From Deltaproteobacteria bacterium (GTDB lineage Bacteria > Desulfobacterota > Desulfobacteria > Desulfobacterales > JAABPS01): 33,857 nt of DNA. The stretch is taken from contig JAFDFT010000026.1 of NCBI GenBank assembly GCA_019309685.1, positions 1 through 33,857 on the forward strand. The letters run 5' to 3'. This document shows, piece by piece, positions 7,852 through 18,144 of the stretch (the stretch's first letter is position 1; each line of letters starts with the position of its first letter). Under the pieces are notes generated by a model. The model searched no databases. It was not told the origin of the DNA and saw nothing but the letters and a program-made list of their open reading frames with translations. Made by a program: the position numbers and the translations under genes.

Positions 7852-9729
7852 TTATACGTCAGCAGGAGATTTATCAAGTTGAATGATTAAATGGTAAATC
7901 CCTCCTTCTAAGCGGGCTTTAAACGGCATTTCTCCTTTTTCAAAAACCTTCATCATGGAGCTGTTTGAGGAAAGCACATCTGAGGTAAATATTTTTACAC
8001 CGCGTTCTTTTGCCAGACGAATAAGCATTTTATAAAGATAAGTAGCGATACCCAGGCCCTGGTATTCTTCATCAACAACAAAGGCAACATCCGCTTCCAA
8101 GCTGGCACTACGTTCTTTAACATATCTGGCTTCGGCAATGATATGCCCGCTGCCTGGGTCGCCTATAAGTCCAACGATGGACATAGCCTTACTGTAATCG
8201 GTACACACATATTCCTGCATTTTGGCGTGGGGCATGGTTTTAATTGGACTAAAATACCGGTAATACACGGATTCATCAGAAAATCGATAGAACAGGCGGC
8301 GCATTTCTTCTTCATCAGAAGGTTTGATCGCTCTAAATCTAAGAGCTGTATTATTTTTGAATGTCTGTTTTGTAGAGACTTCAGAAGGATACAAGTGTGT
8401 AGATTCTTGAAGAAAAATTTGATCTTCGTATAGTATTTTTTCTTTTTTCGCCTGATCAAAGAGTGCTTGCCGATCATCCGGATGAGCTATTTCTATCATT
8501 GCCTGAGCTCTTTCTCGAACTGTACGGCTGGCAATATTAGCAATTCCGTACTCCGTTATTATCATATCGATGGATTCTCTAAGAGAAGAATGGTTAGGGA
8601 AGCCATCCAAAGAAAGTCGAACATTTGGTTCTTTTTTAAGATTACGGCTTGGCAGGGCAAACACGGTTATGCCGCCGGGCGAAAGTTCTGCGCCGCTTAA
8701 AAAGTCAGCAGCTTCAACCGGGCCAGCGGAAATATTCCCTTTTCCTGTGTGAAAGGCGATTCGACCGTATAAATCCGCTTTTCTGGCAGGAAGGATACAA
8801 ATAAACTGAGGATTACGGCTTATTTCCAATGGATTAAAGATCTTATCGATTCCCGCGAATTCAACCATTGGATTTCTGTCCAGCCATTTCATCAGTTCGG
8901 GTGTCCCAAATGCATAAGAAGCAAGAGATTTCCCTCTGTAACTTCCTTTGCGGCGGTTGGTCACAGCCCCGCTTTTAACAATATCCATAAGGGGATCTGT
9001 GAAGAATGGAGAATGAACGCCAAGATGACGCTTTTTAATAAGGTGTTTGCTGAGTGCTTCAAAGAGGGGGCCCAATGTAAAAGCAATGCAGCTTCCATCC
9101 TCTATTATTGAAGCAACATTTTCAGCGACCTTATCGAACACATCATCAACAGTCCAGCGGGGAAAATAGATTGGATCATCCGTTGACTGAATAAGAAAGT
9201 CGAAATCTGAAACAGGAATAAAGGTGTCTCCATAGGTAAATGGAATCTGGGTATTGATTTCGCCAATAACCAAAGATGCTTGTTCCATGGCGAGCCGTGC
9301 CACATCCACAGCAATGCCCAGGCTGGAGTATCCGGCTTCATTGGGCGGTGTGATTTGGACAAGGGCGACGTCGATAGGTATTCTTTTGGATTCGATTAAT
9401 TCCGGTATCTTTGCAAACCGGCTGGGTATTAAATCAACACGACCTTCTTTTATTTCTTCACTGCCCACCCACCCGGAGAAGAATGTTTTTAAACGATATT
9501 TCTGGGATGTAAGCTCATGCAGGGATATCGCATCGCCGAGGCTTACCAATTGTATCAATGTCAGATCTCTTAAATTTCCAGCGTTTGAAGCCATTAAATG
9601 CTTGACAAGCGTACGGGGTTCGCCCGGGCCGGTACCCAGAAAAATATTCATGCCGGGTTCAAGATCAGCAAACGCTTTATCCGGAGAGACAATTAAACTT
9701 TTCCATGTAGGTTCAGATCTATTAAACAT
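7852..9729 (-). CDS. acetyl-CoA hydrolase/transferase family protein fused to C-terminal GNAT acetyltransferase
   Basis: N-terminal ~430 aa CoA-transferase-like (GMNIFLGTGPGEPRTLVKHL..., ITEYGIANIASRTVRERAQAMIEIAHPDDR); C-terminal GNAT (VDEEYQGLGIATYLYKMLIRLAKERGVK). Confidence 0.9.
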   Translation of the reverse strand: MFNRSEPTWKSLIVSPDKAFADLEPGMNIFLGTGPGEPRTLVKHLMASNAGNLRDLTLIQLVSLGDAISLHELTSQKYRLKTFFSGWVGSEEIKEGRVDLIPSRFAKIPELIESKRIPIDVALVQITPPNEAGYSSLGIAVDVARLAMEQASLVIGEINTQIPFTYGDTFIPVSDFDFLIQSTDDPIYFPRWTVDDVFDKVAENVASIIEDGSCIAFTLGPLFEALSKHLIKKRHLGVHSPFFTDPLMDIVKSGAVTNRRKGSYRGKSLASYAFGTPELMKWLDRNPMVEFAGIDKIFNPLEISRNPQFICILPARKADLYGRIAFHTGKGNISAGPVEAADFLSGAELSPGGITVFALPSRNLKKEPNVRLSLDGFPNHSSLRESIDMIITEYGIANIASRTVRERAQAMIEIAHPDDRQALFDQAKKEKILYEDQIFLQESTHLYPSEVSTKQTFKNNTALRFRAIKPSDEEEMRRLFYRFSDESVYYRYFSPIKTMPHAKMQEYVCTDYSKAMSIVGLIGDPGSGHIIAEARYVKERSASLEADVAFVVDEEYQGLGIATYLYKMLIRLAKERGVKIFTSDVLSSNSSMMKVFEKGEMPFKARLEGGIYHLIIQLDKSPADV

Positions 9730-9791
9730 TTGGAAAACCCTTTTTTAAGTAACTAACGATTCGTTGTTTTCATGAATGTTGATTATAAAAA

Positions 9792-10226
9792 TTAAAAAGT
9801 TTTATTCTCAAGTTTTATAATTCTTCTTTTTAACTCATTTGGGAAAGGCACTTTTTTATTTTCAGTAAAATTATAAGAAACAATTGTTGTTTGCGCCGTT
9901 GCAGCAAGCCTTTTGTTTTTGCTGCTTGCAAGTCTGTATCCAAGAATGGCGCTATCTTTATCAATTGTTTCCATCCGTGCGCCGGCAATAACCGTATCAG
10001 GATAGGTAAGGGAAGAAAGATACTGGCATGTTGCGGATGCTAAAATAAAGCTGATTCCCGTTTCATTTTCGAATTCATATTTCTTAATTTTTTCATAATA
10101 CGCAATTCTCGCATTTTCTATATATCGAAAAAACCATACATTATTGACATGGTTGTGCATGTCCATTTCACCCCATTGCAGGGGTTGTTTAACTGTCACA
10201 GGAAAGCCGGAGAGCAGTGTTTTCAT
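9792..10226 (-). CDS. acyl-CoA thioesterase, 4HBT hotdog family
   Basis: VTVKQPLQWGEMDMHNHVNNVWFFRYIENARIAYYEKI. Confidence 0.88.
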   Translation of the reverse strand: MKTLLSGFPVTVKQPLQWGEMDMHNHVNNVWFFRYIENARIAYYEKIKKYEFENETGISFILASATCQYLSSLTYPDTVIAGARMETIDKDSAILGYRLASSKNKRLAATAQTTIVSYNFTENKKVPFPNELKRRIIKLENKTF

Positions 10227-10345
10227 GTCAGTTTGCTAACGCTTTTAAAAAAATGAAAAGATAGTTTTAGAAATAACGTATATTGTGAATTGAGTATTTC
10301 AAATACGAATTTTTTATCATGCCGTAACGGTTCACGCAAGATGTT

Positions 10346-10367
10346 ATATCCTTAAATTCAAGGATAT
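10346..10367. repeat. intergenic hairpin
   Basis: ATATCCTT-AAATTC-AAGGATAT perfect 8-bp inverted repeat. Confidence 0.5.
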
Positions 10368-10737
10368 CGCTTATGGAAAACATCTTTTTTGAGGCAAATC
10401 AGGTCACTTATGTTAAAGATTCAATATTGAAGATAATGTATCGTTTTTAAATATGATGGTTTCGTAAAAAGCCAAATATCTGTGCAATGCTGCAATAACG
10501 AGAGATTTGCGACGTCCTGATCTTGAAGTTTTTACTTTGCCATCTCAGTTTCGACTTTCCGAGATCATCTAATATGGATACTGCACTTTACATTACGGGC
10601 TCGCATTGATAAGTTACATCCATTCTACTAGAGCAAAGATCCGGAGCAACTCGTGACATCGCAAAACAGATAAGGCTTTGACATCAAGCCGTCCGTATTC
10701 AAAACAGGTGGTTTGGATAGTTAATTAAGGATAATGG

Positions 10738-12012
10738 ATGACTGAACTAAAAAAGTACAGATGGCTAATGTTATTTATTTTGGGAGCCATATATTTTCTG
10801 GCCTGTCTTCATAGAACCGCGCCCACAGTTATTGCCCGTGATCTTATGCAAGCGTTTCAAGCCGATGCGGCACTTCTGGGTCTCATCGCGTCCGCCTATT
10901 TTTTTCTGTATTCAGCGGTTCAGCCGCCTGTTGGGATTTTGTCCGACACCATTGGCCCAAGAAAAGTGGTTGTAATTTTTACGATTATTTCCGCAGCGGG
11001 TTGTATTGTATTCTCGACAGCTTCTACCGTGAATGGTGCTGTTTTTGGCAGAGCCCTTATCGGTGCTGGTGTGGGTGGAATATTTATACCCAGCCTGAAG
11101 ATCTTTTCAAGATGGTATCATGCAGATGAGTTTGCGGGTATCACTGGGATTATGCTGGCAATAGGTAGTATCGGCGGTATTGCAGCGACACTGCCTCTCA
11201 CCTACCTTGTTTTATTTTTTGGCTGGCGAATGTCTTTTGCTGTTATAGGCGTATTGGCTTTGCTTTGCGCGATGATCTGCTGGCTTATCATAAAGGACAG
11301 GCCCGAAGAAAAAAACTGGCCGTCCATTGGAACGGAGACTTTGCAAGAAGTCACAGAAGACACATCCGAAATAACAATGCCTTTATTCGAACGCCTTTCA
11401 ATTATTTTCACCAATTCAAGATTTTGGATGGTAACAATTGCTTCGTTTTTTGCAGGAAGTACTTTTCTGACCTTTCAGGGGCTATGGGCTGTTCCATACT
11501 TAACTGATGTGTTTTTGCTAAGCCGTGCCAAAGCGGGCGGTTTGCTCATGCTTCTTCCATTAGGGTTTTCAATTGGTGCTGTATCTTTCGGACCATTGAC
11601 AGCCAAATTAGGCTTGAACCGGAACCGGCTTTTTCTCAATTCGGTTATCATTTGTATTTTATGCTGGATTATTTTACTTCTTTTCAATGGCCAGGAATCT
11701 TATCTTTTTATTATTCCTTTATTTCTTATTATGGGGATTTGTGTGGGCGGCATATTGCCCATACTCATGACGACGGTGAAGGAGTTATTTCCTTTGGAGC
11801 TTACGGGAACCGCAGTTGGGCTGATGAACCCCGCCGCTTTTCTGGGTACAGCTATTTTTCAGCCGGTTACCGGTTTTTTGCTGGACAGAAGTGGTGTGCT
11901 TGAGTCAGGAGCGTATCCACTAGCTGCATACAGGAGTATTTTCGTTGTGTTTTTAATATCTTTTATTCTCACATATCTTTGTTCTTATCTGGTTTTTAGA
12001 AAAGAGGAGTGA
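10738..12012 (+). CDS. MFS transporter
   Basis: 12-TM pattern; AYFFLYSAVQPPVGILSDTIGPRKVVVIFTIISAAG, GRALIGAGVGGIFIPSLKIFSRWY. Confidence 0.9.
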   Translation: MTELKKYRWLMLFILGAIYFLACLHRTAPTVIARDLMQAFQADAALLGLIASAYFFLYSAVQPPVGILSDTIGPRKVVVIFTIISAAGCIVFSTASTVNGAVFGRALIGAGVGGIFIPSLKIFSRWYHADEFAGITGIMLAIGSIGGIAATLPLTYLVLFFGWRMSFAVIGVLALLCAMICWLIIKDRPEEKNWPSIGTETLQEVTEDTSEITMPLFERLSIIFTNSRFWMVTIASFFAGSTFLTFQGLWAVPYLTDVFLLSRAKAGGLLMLLPLGFSIGAVSFGPLTAKLGLNRNRLFLNSVIICILCWIILLLFNGQESYLFIIPLFLIMGICVGGILPILMTTVKELFPLELTGTAVGLMNPAAFLGTAIFQPVTGFLLDRSGVLESGAYPLAAYRSIFVVFLISFILTYLCSYLVFRKEE

Positions 12013-12035
12013 TGATAGGGATGTTCAACTGAAAG

Positions 12036-13094
12036 TTATATGTCTTTTGCATCTAAAACTTCTCTTATTTTCACAGACAACTCCTTAATATTAAATGGTT
12101 TTTGTATAAAACTATTACAGCCGCGATCCATTATTTCAGTCGCCTGACCATCCAGGCTGTATCCGCTTGATAACAGGACTTTAATTTCCGGATTAATTTC
12201 CCTTAATCTGTCAAACGTCTCACCGCCTAAAATATCCGGCATGATGATATCTAAAATAACCAGGTGGATCTTGTCTTTGTTACTCTTGTAAATGCTGAGG
12301 GCTTCTCTGCCGCTTCTTGCCCAGAAAACTTTGTATCCAATTTGTTCTAAAAGTTCTGCCACAGCATCAGTGATGATATCCTCATCATCGACTAAAAGTA
12401 TTGTTTCGGTTCCCTTGGATAGGTGTTTTGGGGTCTCAAGCTCAGATATGATCGCTTTATCGGATGCCGGAAGATAAATGTTGAATGTGGTTCCACTATC
12501 TTTTTTGCTATTGACATTAATAATGCCGTTATGGTTCTGAATAATTCCGTAAGCTGAGGCCAGGCCCAGCCCGGTTCCTCGGCCCATCTCCTTTGTTGTA
12601 AAGAAGGGATCAAATATTCTTTCCTGTATTTTTTTATCCATGCCAATTCCGGTATCTTTAACAGATAATTTAACATATTCCCCCGGTGTATTTTTATATA
12701 GCTTGGCAAATTTTTTATTAATGGTAACGTTTTTAGATTCAATGTAAAGACTTCCTCCGCTCATCATGGCCTGCCAGGCGTTTATATAAAGGTTGAGTAA
12801 TACCTGCTCGATCTGCCCGCGATCAACTTCTACCGGCCATATATCTTTCTGGTATTTGGTAAAGACTTTTATCTCCTTTTTTGTCCGCCAGAACATTTTC
12901 GCGCTGGTTTCGATAATTTGATTTAAATCAGAAGTTCTGATGTTATATTTACCGCCTTTTGCGTAGCCCAGCAGTTGTTGGGTAAGGTCAGACGCACTTT
13001 GGATGAAGTGTTCTATTTTTTTAATATGTTTATAATGTTTATGGGAAGGATCCGTATGTAGAAGCATTAAGGAGTCGTGGCCTTGAATACTCAT
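12036..13094 (-). CDS. C-terminal half of hybrid histidine kinase (DHp remainder, HATPase, receiver); separated from N-half by frameshift
   Basis: KDTGIGMDKKIQERIFDPFFTTKEMGRGTGLGLASAYGIIQNHNG; receiver TILLVDDEDIITDAV...HLVILDIIMPDILGGETFDRLRE; begins exactly where 13094-13993 stops. Confidence 0.85.
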   Translation of the reverse strand: MSIQGHDSLMLLHTDPSHKHYKHIKKIEHFIQSASDLTQQLLGYAKGGKYNIRTSDLNQIIETSAKMFWRTKKEIKVFTKYQKDIWPVEVDRGQIEQVLLNLYINAWQAMMSGGSLYIESKNVTINKKFAKLYKNTPGEYVKLSVKDTGIGMDKKIQERIFDPFFTTKEMGRGTGLGLASAYGIIQNHNGIINVNSKKDSGTTFNIYLPASDKAIISELETPKHLSKGTETILLVDDEDIITDAVAELLEQIGYKVFWARSGREALSIYKSNKDKIHLVILDIIMPDILGGETFDRLREINPEIKVLLSSGYSLDGQATEIMDRGCNSFIQKPFNIKELSVKIREVLDAKDI

Positions 13095-13993
13095 TAAGAT
13101 ATTGTTAAATTGTTAAAATCATGGGCAATTCCACCTGCCAATGTCCCAACAGCTTCCATTTTCTGTGATTGATGGAATTGATCCTGAAGTATTTTTCTAT
13201 CGCTGATGTCCCGGGCAACGCCGTGTGTCCCGATGTGCTTTTGAAATGTTTTATCGTACATTCCTGTGGCTTTCAGCTCAATATGTATACATCTCTCGTC
13301 AAATACAGTGGCACTTCCACCGTTTTTAGCGATTTTTAATCTCAATTCAATGCCCGATGTCGCACGGCTTCCTGTCCTCCTCTCATTAAAGTGCCATTGG
13401 GCTTTCTCCTGGTCTTTTTCATGAAGAATTGTCGAGTAATGTTTTCCAATAAGCGCTTCATTGTTTAGTTTGAGTAGCCGTTGGGCAGCATCGCTTATAA
13501 ATGTAAATATTCCATTATTATCAAGTATATAGATAATATCGGGCGAATTATGCACTAAGTAAAAATATCGTAGTTCTGCTTGGTCCAGCTGCCCCTTGAC
13601 GGCCTTTTTTTCCAATTCTAATATTTTTTGATTTAGCGCATTCTGCACAGTTTTCAGCAATTCATCATGTTCAAAAGGTTTTCGCAGATAATCATACGCT
13701 CCCCTCCTCAAGGCACCTATGGCTGAGTCCAGATTAGCGCTTCCTGTAATGTTAATAACAAGTGTGTTATGAGTTCTTTTATTTAATTGCTCCATAAGTT
13801 TAAGGCCGCCTATATCCGGCAAAATAATGTCCATTAGCGCGACATCGTATTCGTTTTCGGATATGAGGCTCAGCGCTTCTTTGCCCGAACACGTTGTTGT
13901 TATGTCATAGTCCTCGATGCTGAGCAGAGATTTCATGCTCTCGCACATTCTGGGATCGTCATCCACGATCAATATTTTTGGTGTAGTAATCAT
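13094..13993 (-). CDS. N-terminal half of hybrid histidine kinase (receiver, PAS, start of DHp with H-box)
   Basis: [19 protein letters not shown]...[23 protein letters not shown]; ends ...[21 protein letters not shown]. Confidence 0.85.
   Translation of the reverse strand: MITTPKILIVDDDPRMCESMKSLLSIEDYDITTTCSGKEALSLISENEYDVALMDIILPDIGGLKLMEQLNKRTHNTLVINITGSANLDSAIGALRRGAYDYLRKPFEHDELLKTVQNALNQKILELEKKAVKGQLDQAELRYFYLVHNSPDIIYILDNNGIFTFISDAAQRLLKLNNEALIGKHYSTILHEKDQEKAQWHFNERRTGSRATSGIELRLKIAKNGGSATVFDERCIHIELKATGMYDKTFQKHIGTHGVARDISDRKILQDQFHQSQKMEAVGTLAGGIAHDFNNLTIS
13102..13117 (-). repeat. 8-bp tandem duplication (TTGTTAAA x2) within H-box codons
   Basis: Plus strand TTGTTAAATTGTTAAA; removing one unit restores [13 protein letters not shown] and joins both ORFs. 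Confidence 0.85.
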
Positions 13994-14008
13994 ACGGGCC
14001 TCCGTTGA

Positions 14009-16186
14009 TTATGTTAAGAAATTATTGGGCGCCGGAAGATTAATTTTAAATGTTGCGCCCTTATCTTGGTTGTTCATACAAACAATCGTGCCATGCAATG
14101 CTTTTACGATGCCATGAACAATAGAAAGTCCTATTCCAGAGTGATTCTCTTCTTTTGTGCTTATAAGCGGTTCAAAGACTTTTGGCTCGATTTCAGGCGG
14201 GATTCCCAGACCTTCATCGCATACCGTAATTTCCAGGGACCCTTTGGATTCCTTGGGATTATTTTTAGTTTTACCTTCAACTGGATTTGGAATATATCTG
14301 GTCTGGATTTTCAGCCCCCCTCCATCCGGCATTGCTTCAATAGCGTTTTTAATAAGATTGAGAAAAACCTGCTTGAGGCTGTCTTTCTTTGTAGAAATAA
14401 AAGGCAGCTGCTTATCGAGATCCAACTTGATCTTTACCTTAGAATTTTTCACGAGAGATTCTCTCAATATTTTTACCAGATCTCTTAACTGTTCGTTTAT
14501 ATTTACAGGTTCGTTTTTTTCCGTTTTATCCGTTGAGAAGGAATATAATTTGTGAAGGAGCATGGAAATGCGATCGATCTCTTCCTTGATAATCCTTATT
14601 TCATCTTGAACGACGTCTTTTTCAGATAATTTCATGCCTAGAATATTGATGTAATTTTTAATGATTCCCAAAGGTGTGTTTACTTCATGGGTTACATTTC
14701 TTACCATGTCAGAGACTTCCTTCATTTTTTCTGAATTGACGGCATGAAATCTGTTTGTCTTCAGGTTGTCCGTGTGAATTGATTTGGCGGCATGTTCAGC
14801 GAAATTATTTAACGGTTTTATATTTTTTGAAAGATGGAAATAGTCTTTTCCGTCCAGTCCAGCGGCGATAACGCCCATCCATTCTCCATCTGAAATCATT
14901 GGAATACAGACAAATCCTTCTGTATTCAGAAAACGGGAAATTTGTTCATCTAAAATTACCAGGGTTGAGCCGTTAGGCTTTTCAAAGGAGTTTAAAGATG
15001 TTTTATGAATAAGTGAGGCGATTAACAGGCTATCTTTCATATTGAGAGGGATGACCAAGTCGTCAATGAAAGAAGAATGCTCGTTTTCTTTGGATTTTTT
15101 AGCTCGAAGCGTTAAGTCTACTGGATTGTAGAGGAATATTAATATCTTCTTCAGGTTAAAAAGGGTTTGAAGATTTTGTTTAATCGTTTCTATTATCGTA
15201 TCTTGATTACCAGCTAAAAAGAGATCTTGAAGGGTTCCGCCGATTAAAGAAGTGTCTCGGATATGACGGGCTAAATTTTCTTGTATTTTAGAGGTGGTTT
15301 TTGAAGTTGAATTTTCAGTCTTTTTCTGTGGTTCAACATCAATTTCCAGGTAATCACTCGCCTTTTTTACTTCCTTAGCTGAGCTTGATAATAATTTTTC
15401 AAGTTCAGAAATACTTATTCCAAAAAGATCACTGGCGGTGCTAAAAGTTTCATCATCAGGTGTTGGCTCCCGGCATAAAGCGTTGGCCATATAAATGATC
15501 TTCACAAGCGGGAGCGCATAGTGTATTTTATCTATTGTTTCATGATGATAAAGTGCAGGATCTGAGAGGTAAGTCGGAAGACCCCACGTGTTGAGAAGTA
15601 AAGCACCGGCATTACAGTGTGCGGCAGGCAAACAAACTTCTTCCGTTTGAATTAAATTATTCTGATCTTTATGACTCACAATCTGGTTTTTGTGTTTTTC
15701 GGGGAAACTCGCTAGCAGAACTAATTTTCCGATATCATGAAAGAGACCTGCCAGGAATGCATTGCCGGGGTTATCGTAATCGATCTTGATAGAAATTAGC
15801 CTGGCCATAAAAGCGCATTTCATAGAATGGCGCCAGAATCGTTTGAGATTTACGGTATGTGGATTCTTAGTTTGGCGAAAACTTTCTTCAACTGACGCAC
15901 AGTAAATCAGGTTTTTAATCGTATTGGTTCCAAGGATCGATATGCCGTGTTCAATTTTATCGATAGCATAAGGAGAACTAAAAGGAACTGTATTGGTAAG
16001 GCCTATGATTTTTGCACACAATGATGGGTCTTTTTCAATGATTTTAGCCAGTTCTTTTATATTGTTAGCATCTTGGTTATAGGTTTCAATTAGCTTCAGG
16101 AGGATATGGGGCAGGGTCGGAAGGCTTTTTGATGCTTCTATATACTCTTCTAATGCCTGTAGGATCTGCATATAATCTATCCCCAA
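14009..16186 (-). CDS. HDOD-domain sensor histidine kinase
   Basis: N-terminal HDOD (SLPTLPHILLKLIETYNQDANNIKELAKIIEKDPSLCAKIIGLTN...FLAGLFHDIGKLVLL), GAF-like middle, H-box VTHEVNTPLGIIKNY and HATPase LINLIKNAIEAMPDGG.../GIGLSIVHGIV. Confidence 0.9.
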   Translation of the reverse strand: MGIDYMQILQALEEYIEASKSLPTLPHILLKLIETYNQDANNIKELAKIIEKDPSLCAKIIGLTNTVPFSSPYAIDKIEHGISILGTNTIKNLIYCASVEESFRQTKNPHTVNLKRFWRHSMKCAFMARLISIKIDYDNPGNAFLAGLFHDIGKLVLLASFPEKHKNQIVSHKDQNNLIQTEEVCLPAAHCNAGALLLNTWGLPTYLSDPALYHHETIDKIHYALPLVKIIYMANALCREPTPDDETFSTASDLFGISISELEKLLSSSAKEVKKASDYLEIDVEPQKKTENSTSKTTSKIQENLARHIRDTSLIGGTLQDLFLAGNQDTIIETIKQNLQTLFNLKKILIFLYNPVDLTLRAKKSKENEHSSFIDDLVIPLNMKDSLLIASLIHKTSLNSFEKPNGSTLVILDEQISRFLNTEGFVCIPMISDGEWMGVIAAGLDGKDYFHLSKNIKPLNNFAEHAAKSIHTDNLKTNRFHAVNSEKMKEVSDMVRNVTHEVNTPLGIIKNYINILGMKLSEKDVVQDEIRIIKEEIDRISMLLHKLYSFSTDKTEKNEPVNINEQLRDLVKILRESLVKNSKVKIKLDLDKQLPFISTKKDSLKQVFLNLIKNAIEAMPDGGGLKIQTRYIPNPVEGKTKNNPKESKGSLEITVCDEGLGIPPEIEPKVFEPLISTKEENHSGIGLSIVHGIVKALHGTIVCMNNQDKGATFKINLPAPNNFLT

Positions 16187-16524
16187 TTAACCAGGACACA
16201 TTAAAATCGTTTTCTTCACTGGATAAATATCACATATTATAATTTATAAATAATAAACCATAACATATAGGGTGTCAAATAGAAAATGGCACAATATATT
16301 GTGGTATTGTTTTACGTCTCAATAATAAAAAAGATGGTTTGATCTTGGAAAAAAGAGTTCAAATTGGTGGAGTTTAAGCGAGAAAAACAGAAATTGAAAA
16401 TGTGGAATTTATGTGATCACTGTTTTGAACAGAGTGGCGTTAATTAATTGACATTAAAGAGAAAAAATAGAATTATATTTGAAAAGAAGGAAAAAGACAT
16501 TTGTTCATGAGGCCAAAGTCTTCA

Positions 16525-18087
16525 TCATCCTAAATCGATACCGATATTTTTAACGAAAAATCCTCCTTTCATTACCATCATTGTTTTGTCAACTGCGCTG
16601 ATGTCATTCAGAGGATTCCCATCAACTGCGATAATATCTGCGAGTTTTCCTTTTTCGATGGTACCGATTTTGTCTTCCATATCAAGAATGTGAGCATTTA
16701 CTGATGTGGCCATACGTAACACGTCGAAGTTAGATATACCCGCCGAAATATAATGTTTCAGCTCATCGGAGAAGCGTCCAAAGAAGCCTGAGGCTGTACC
16801 GCCGATATCTGATCCGGCACCAATGGTTGCACCCATTCTGTGAAGCTTTTTGAGATTTGCCGTAACATTCGGAAACATGTCTTTTGCGTATTGATTATCA
16901 AACTGTAAATCAGCGTACGCTGCCTCACTCAGCTTTGATTTTTCCATTTCCAGGGTCTTCCTGAGCCTTCCAGACATCTGCTTAATAGCCTCGGGCATGA
17001 GGTATTCTCCTCCCTTATCATTTATCAGATCAAGAATTTTGTTTATGACAAAGGAATCCCCGTAAATCATAATTGTCGGCATAATGGCCATCTCATTTTT
17101 GATGAATTTTTCAATGTATCTGTCGGGTATCACACCGTCCATGGGCATATGTTCCAGTGTGTGAAAGCCAAGGTCCACACCTTTTTTAAATCCGCTTAAC
17201 AGCGGTTCGTGCAGGGCACACTTTATGCCATATTTTTCCCCTGTTTTCAGGATGGCTTTGTATCCATCGTCGGAATGATTCGGTAGTTTGCGGGGTGCGT
17301 AAGAGTAGGGATGGTCCTGCTGAAGGGTCTTTAACCATTGGGCACCGAGTTGGACCATCTCCTCGCATGCGGCCTTTATTTCTTCAACACCGATTGGCCT
17401 TTCAGCGTAGTTGCCGCCAAGTATCCATTTTAATATAGGATTTTTAAAATAAGGGGCCTTTTCAGGCGCACCCAGGAGATCCCCTTCTCTTGCGGCTATG
17501 GGCGATAAAGAGCTTATGACCCTGGGGCCCGGGATTTCATTTTTGTCCGCCATCTCTCTGAACTTGTTTAGTTTCCCGGGGAAGCCGCCCACATCACGGA
17601 CTGTGGTGATACCGCTCATGATGCAATTTCTGAAATTGTATCTTATCTGCGGGTTCATCTGTGAAAGCGTGTTGTAATTTACACTGTACATGAACGGTAC
17701 GGTAACGTGTACATGGTTGTCGATCAGGCCGGGCAGCACGGTAAAGCCCTTTAGATCAACGACCTTATAATCCTTGTACTGAGAAAGGTCTCCTTTTCTT
17801 TCTATTCCCCTGATTTCATCACTTTCGATAATAAGAGCAAGGTCTTTTTGAAGCTTGTTTGAAACACTGTCAAAGAGCTTAAAGTTGTGAAGCACGACTT
17901 TTGGGAATGAAATGCCTTTCCAGTCTGAATTGTATCCGCACCCCGGAATCGTGGCTAATCCGGCTGATCCGAGCATAAGCGAAGATGATACTGCTGCAGA
18001 TATTTTTAAAAAGTCCCTGCGATTTATTCTGTCTGTATAGTGAGATGAATCATAGGTATTGGATTCAATGGTGTCTTTTTTTTTCAT
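16525..18087 (-). CDS. amidohydrolase family protein with Tat signal (possible Tat lipoprotein)
   Basis: NRRDFLKISAAVSSSLMLGSAGLATIPGCGY; GFTVLPGLIDNHVHVTVPF; GITTVRDVGG; GAGSDIGGTASG; IGTIEKGKLADIIAVDGNPLNDI. Confidence 0.9.
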   Translation of the reverse strand: MKKKDTIESNTYDSSHYTDRINRRDFLKISAAVSSSLMLGSAGLATIPGCGYNSDWKGISFPKVVLHNFKLFDSVSNKLQKDLALIIESDEIRGIERKGDLSQYKDYKVVDLKGFTVLPGLIDNHVHVTVPFMYSVNYNTLSQMNPQIRYNFRNCIMSGITTVRDVGGFPGKLNKFREMADKNEIPGPRVISSLSPIAAREGDLLGAPEKAPYFKNPILKWILGGNYAERPIGVEEIKAACEEMVQLGAQWLKTLQQDHPYSYAPRKLPNHSDDGYKAILKTGEKYGIKCALHEPLLSGFKKGVDLGFHTLEHMPMDGVIPDRYIEKFIKNEMAIMPTIMIYGDSFVINKILDLINDKGGEYLMPEAIKQMSGRLRKTLEMEKSKLSEAAYADLQFDNQYAKDMFPNVTANLKKLHRMGATIGAGSDIGGTASGFFGRFSDELKHYISAGISNFDVLRMATSVNAHILDMEDKIGTIEKGKLADIIAVDGNPLNDISAVDKTMMVMKGGFFVKNIGIDLG

Positions 18088-18144
18088 GAGCCCCTCCTGG
18101 TTATATAAGTAATTGTTGTTACTCAGTTAAGCCGGAACGGCTGG

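Noticed and set aside
9254-9748. 164-aa plus-strand ORF
   Set aside because: Antisense to the well-supported acetyl-CoA hydrolase/GNAT gene; no recognisable motifs.
14066-14555. Two overlapping plus-strand ORFs (140 and 132 aa)
   Set aside because: Antisense to the HDOD kinase HATPase region; shadow ORFs.
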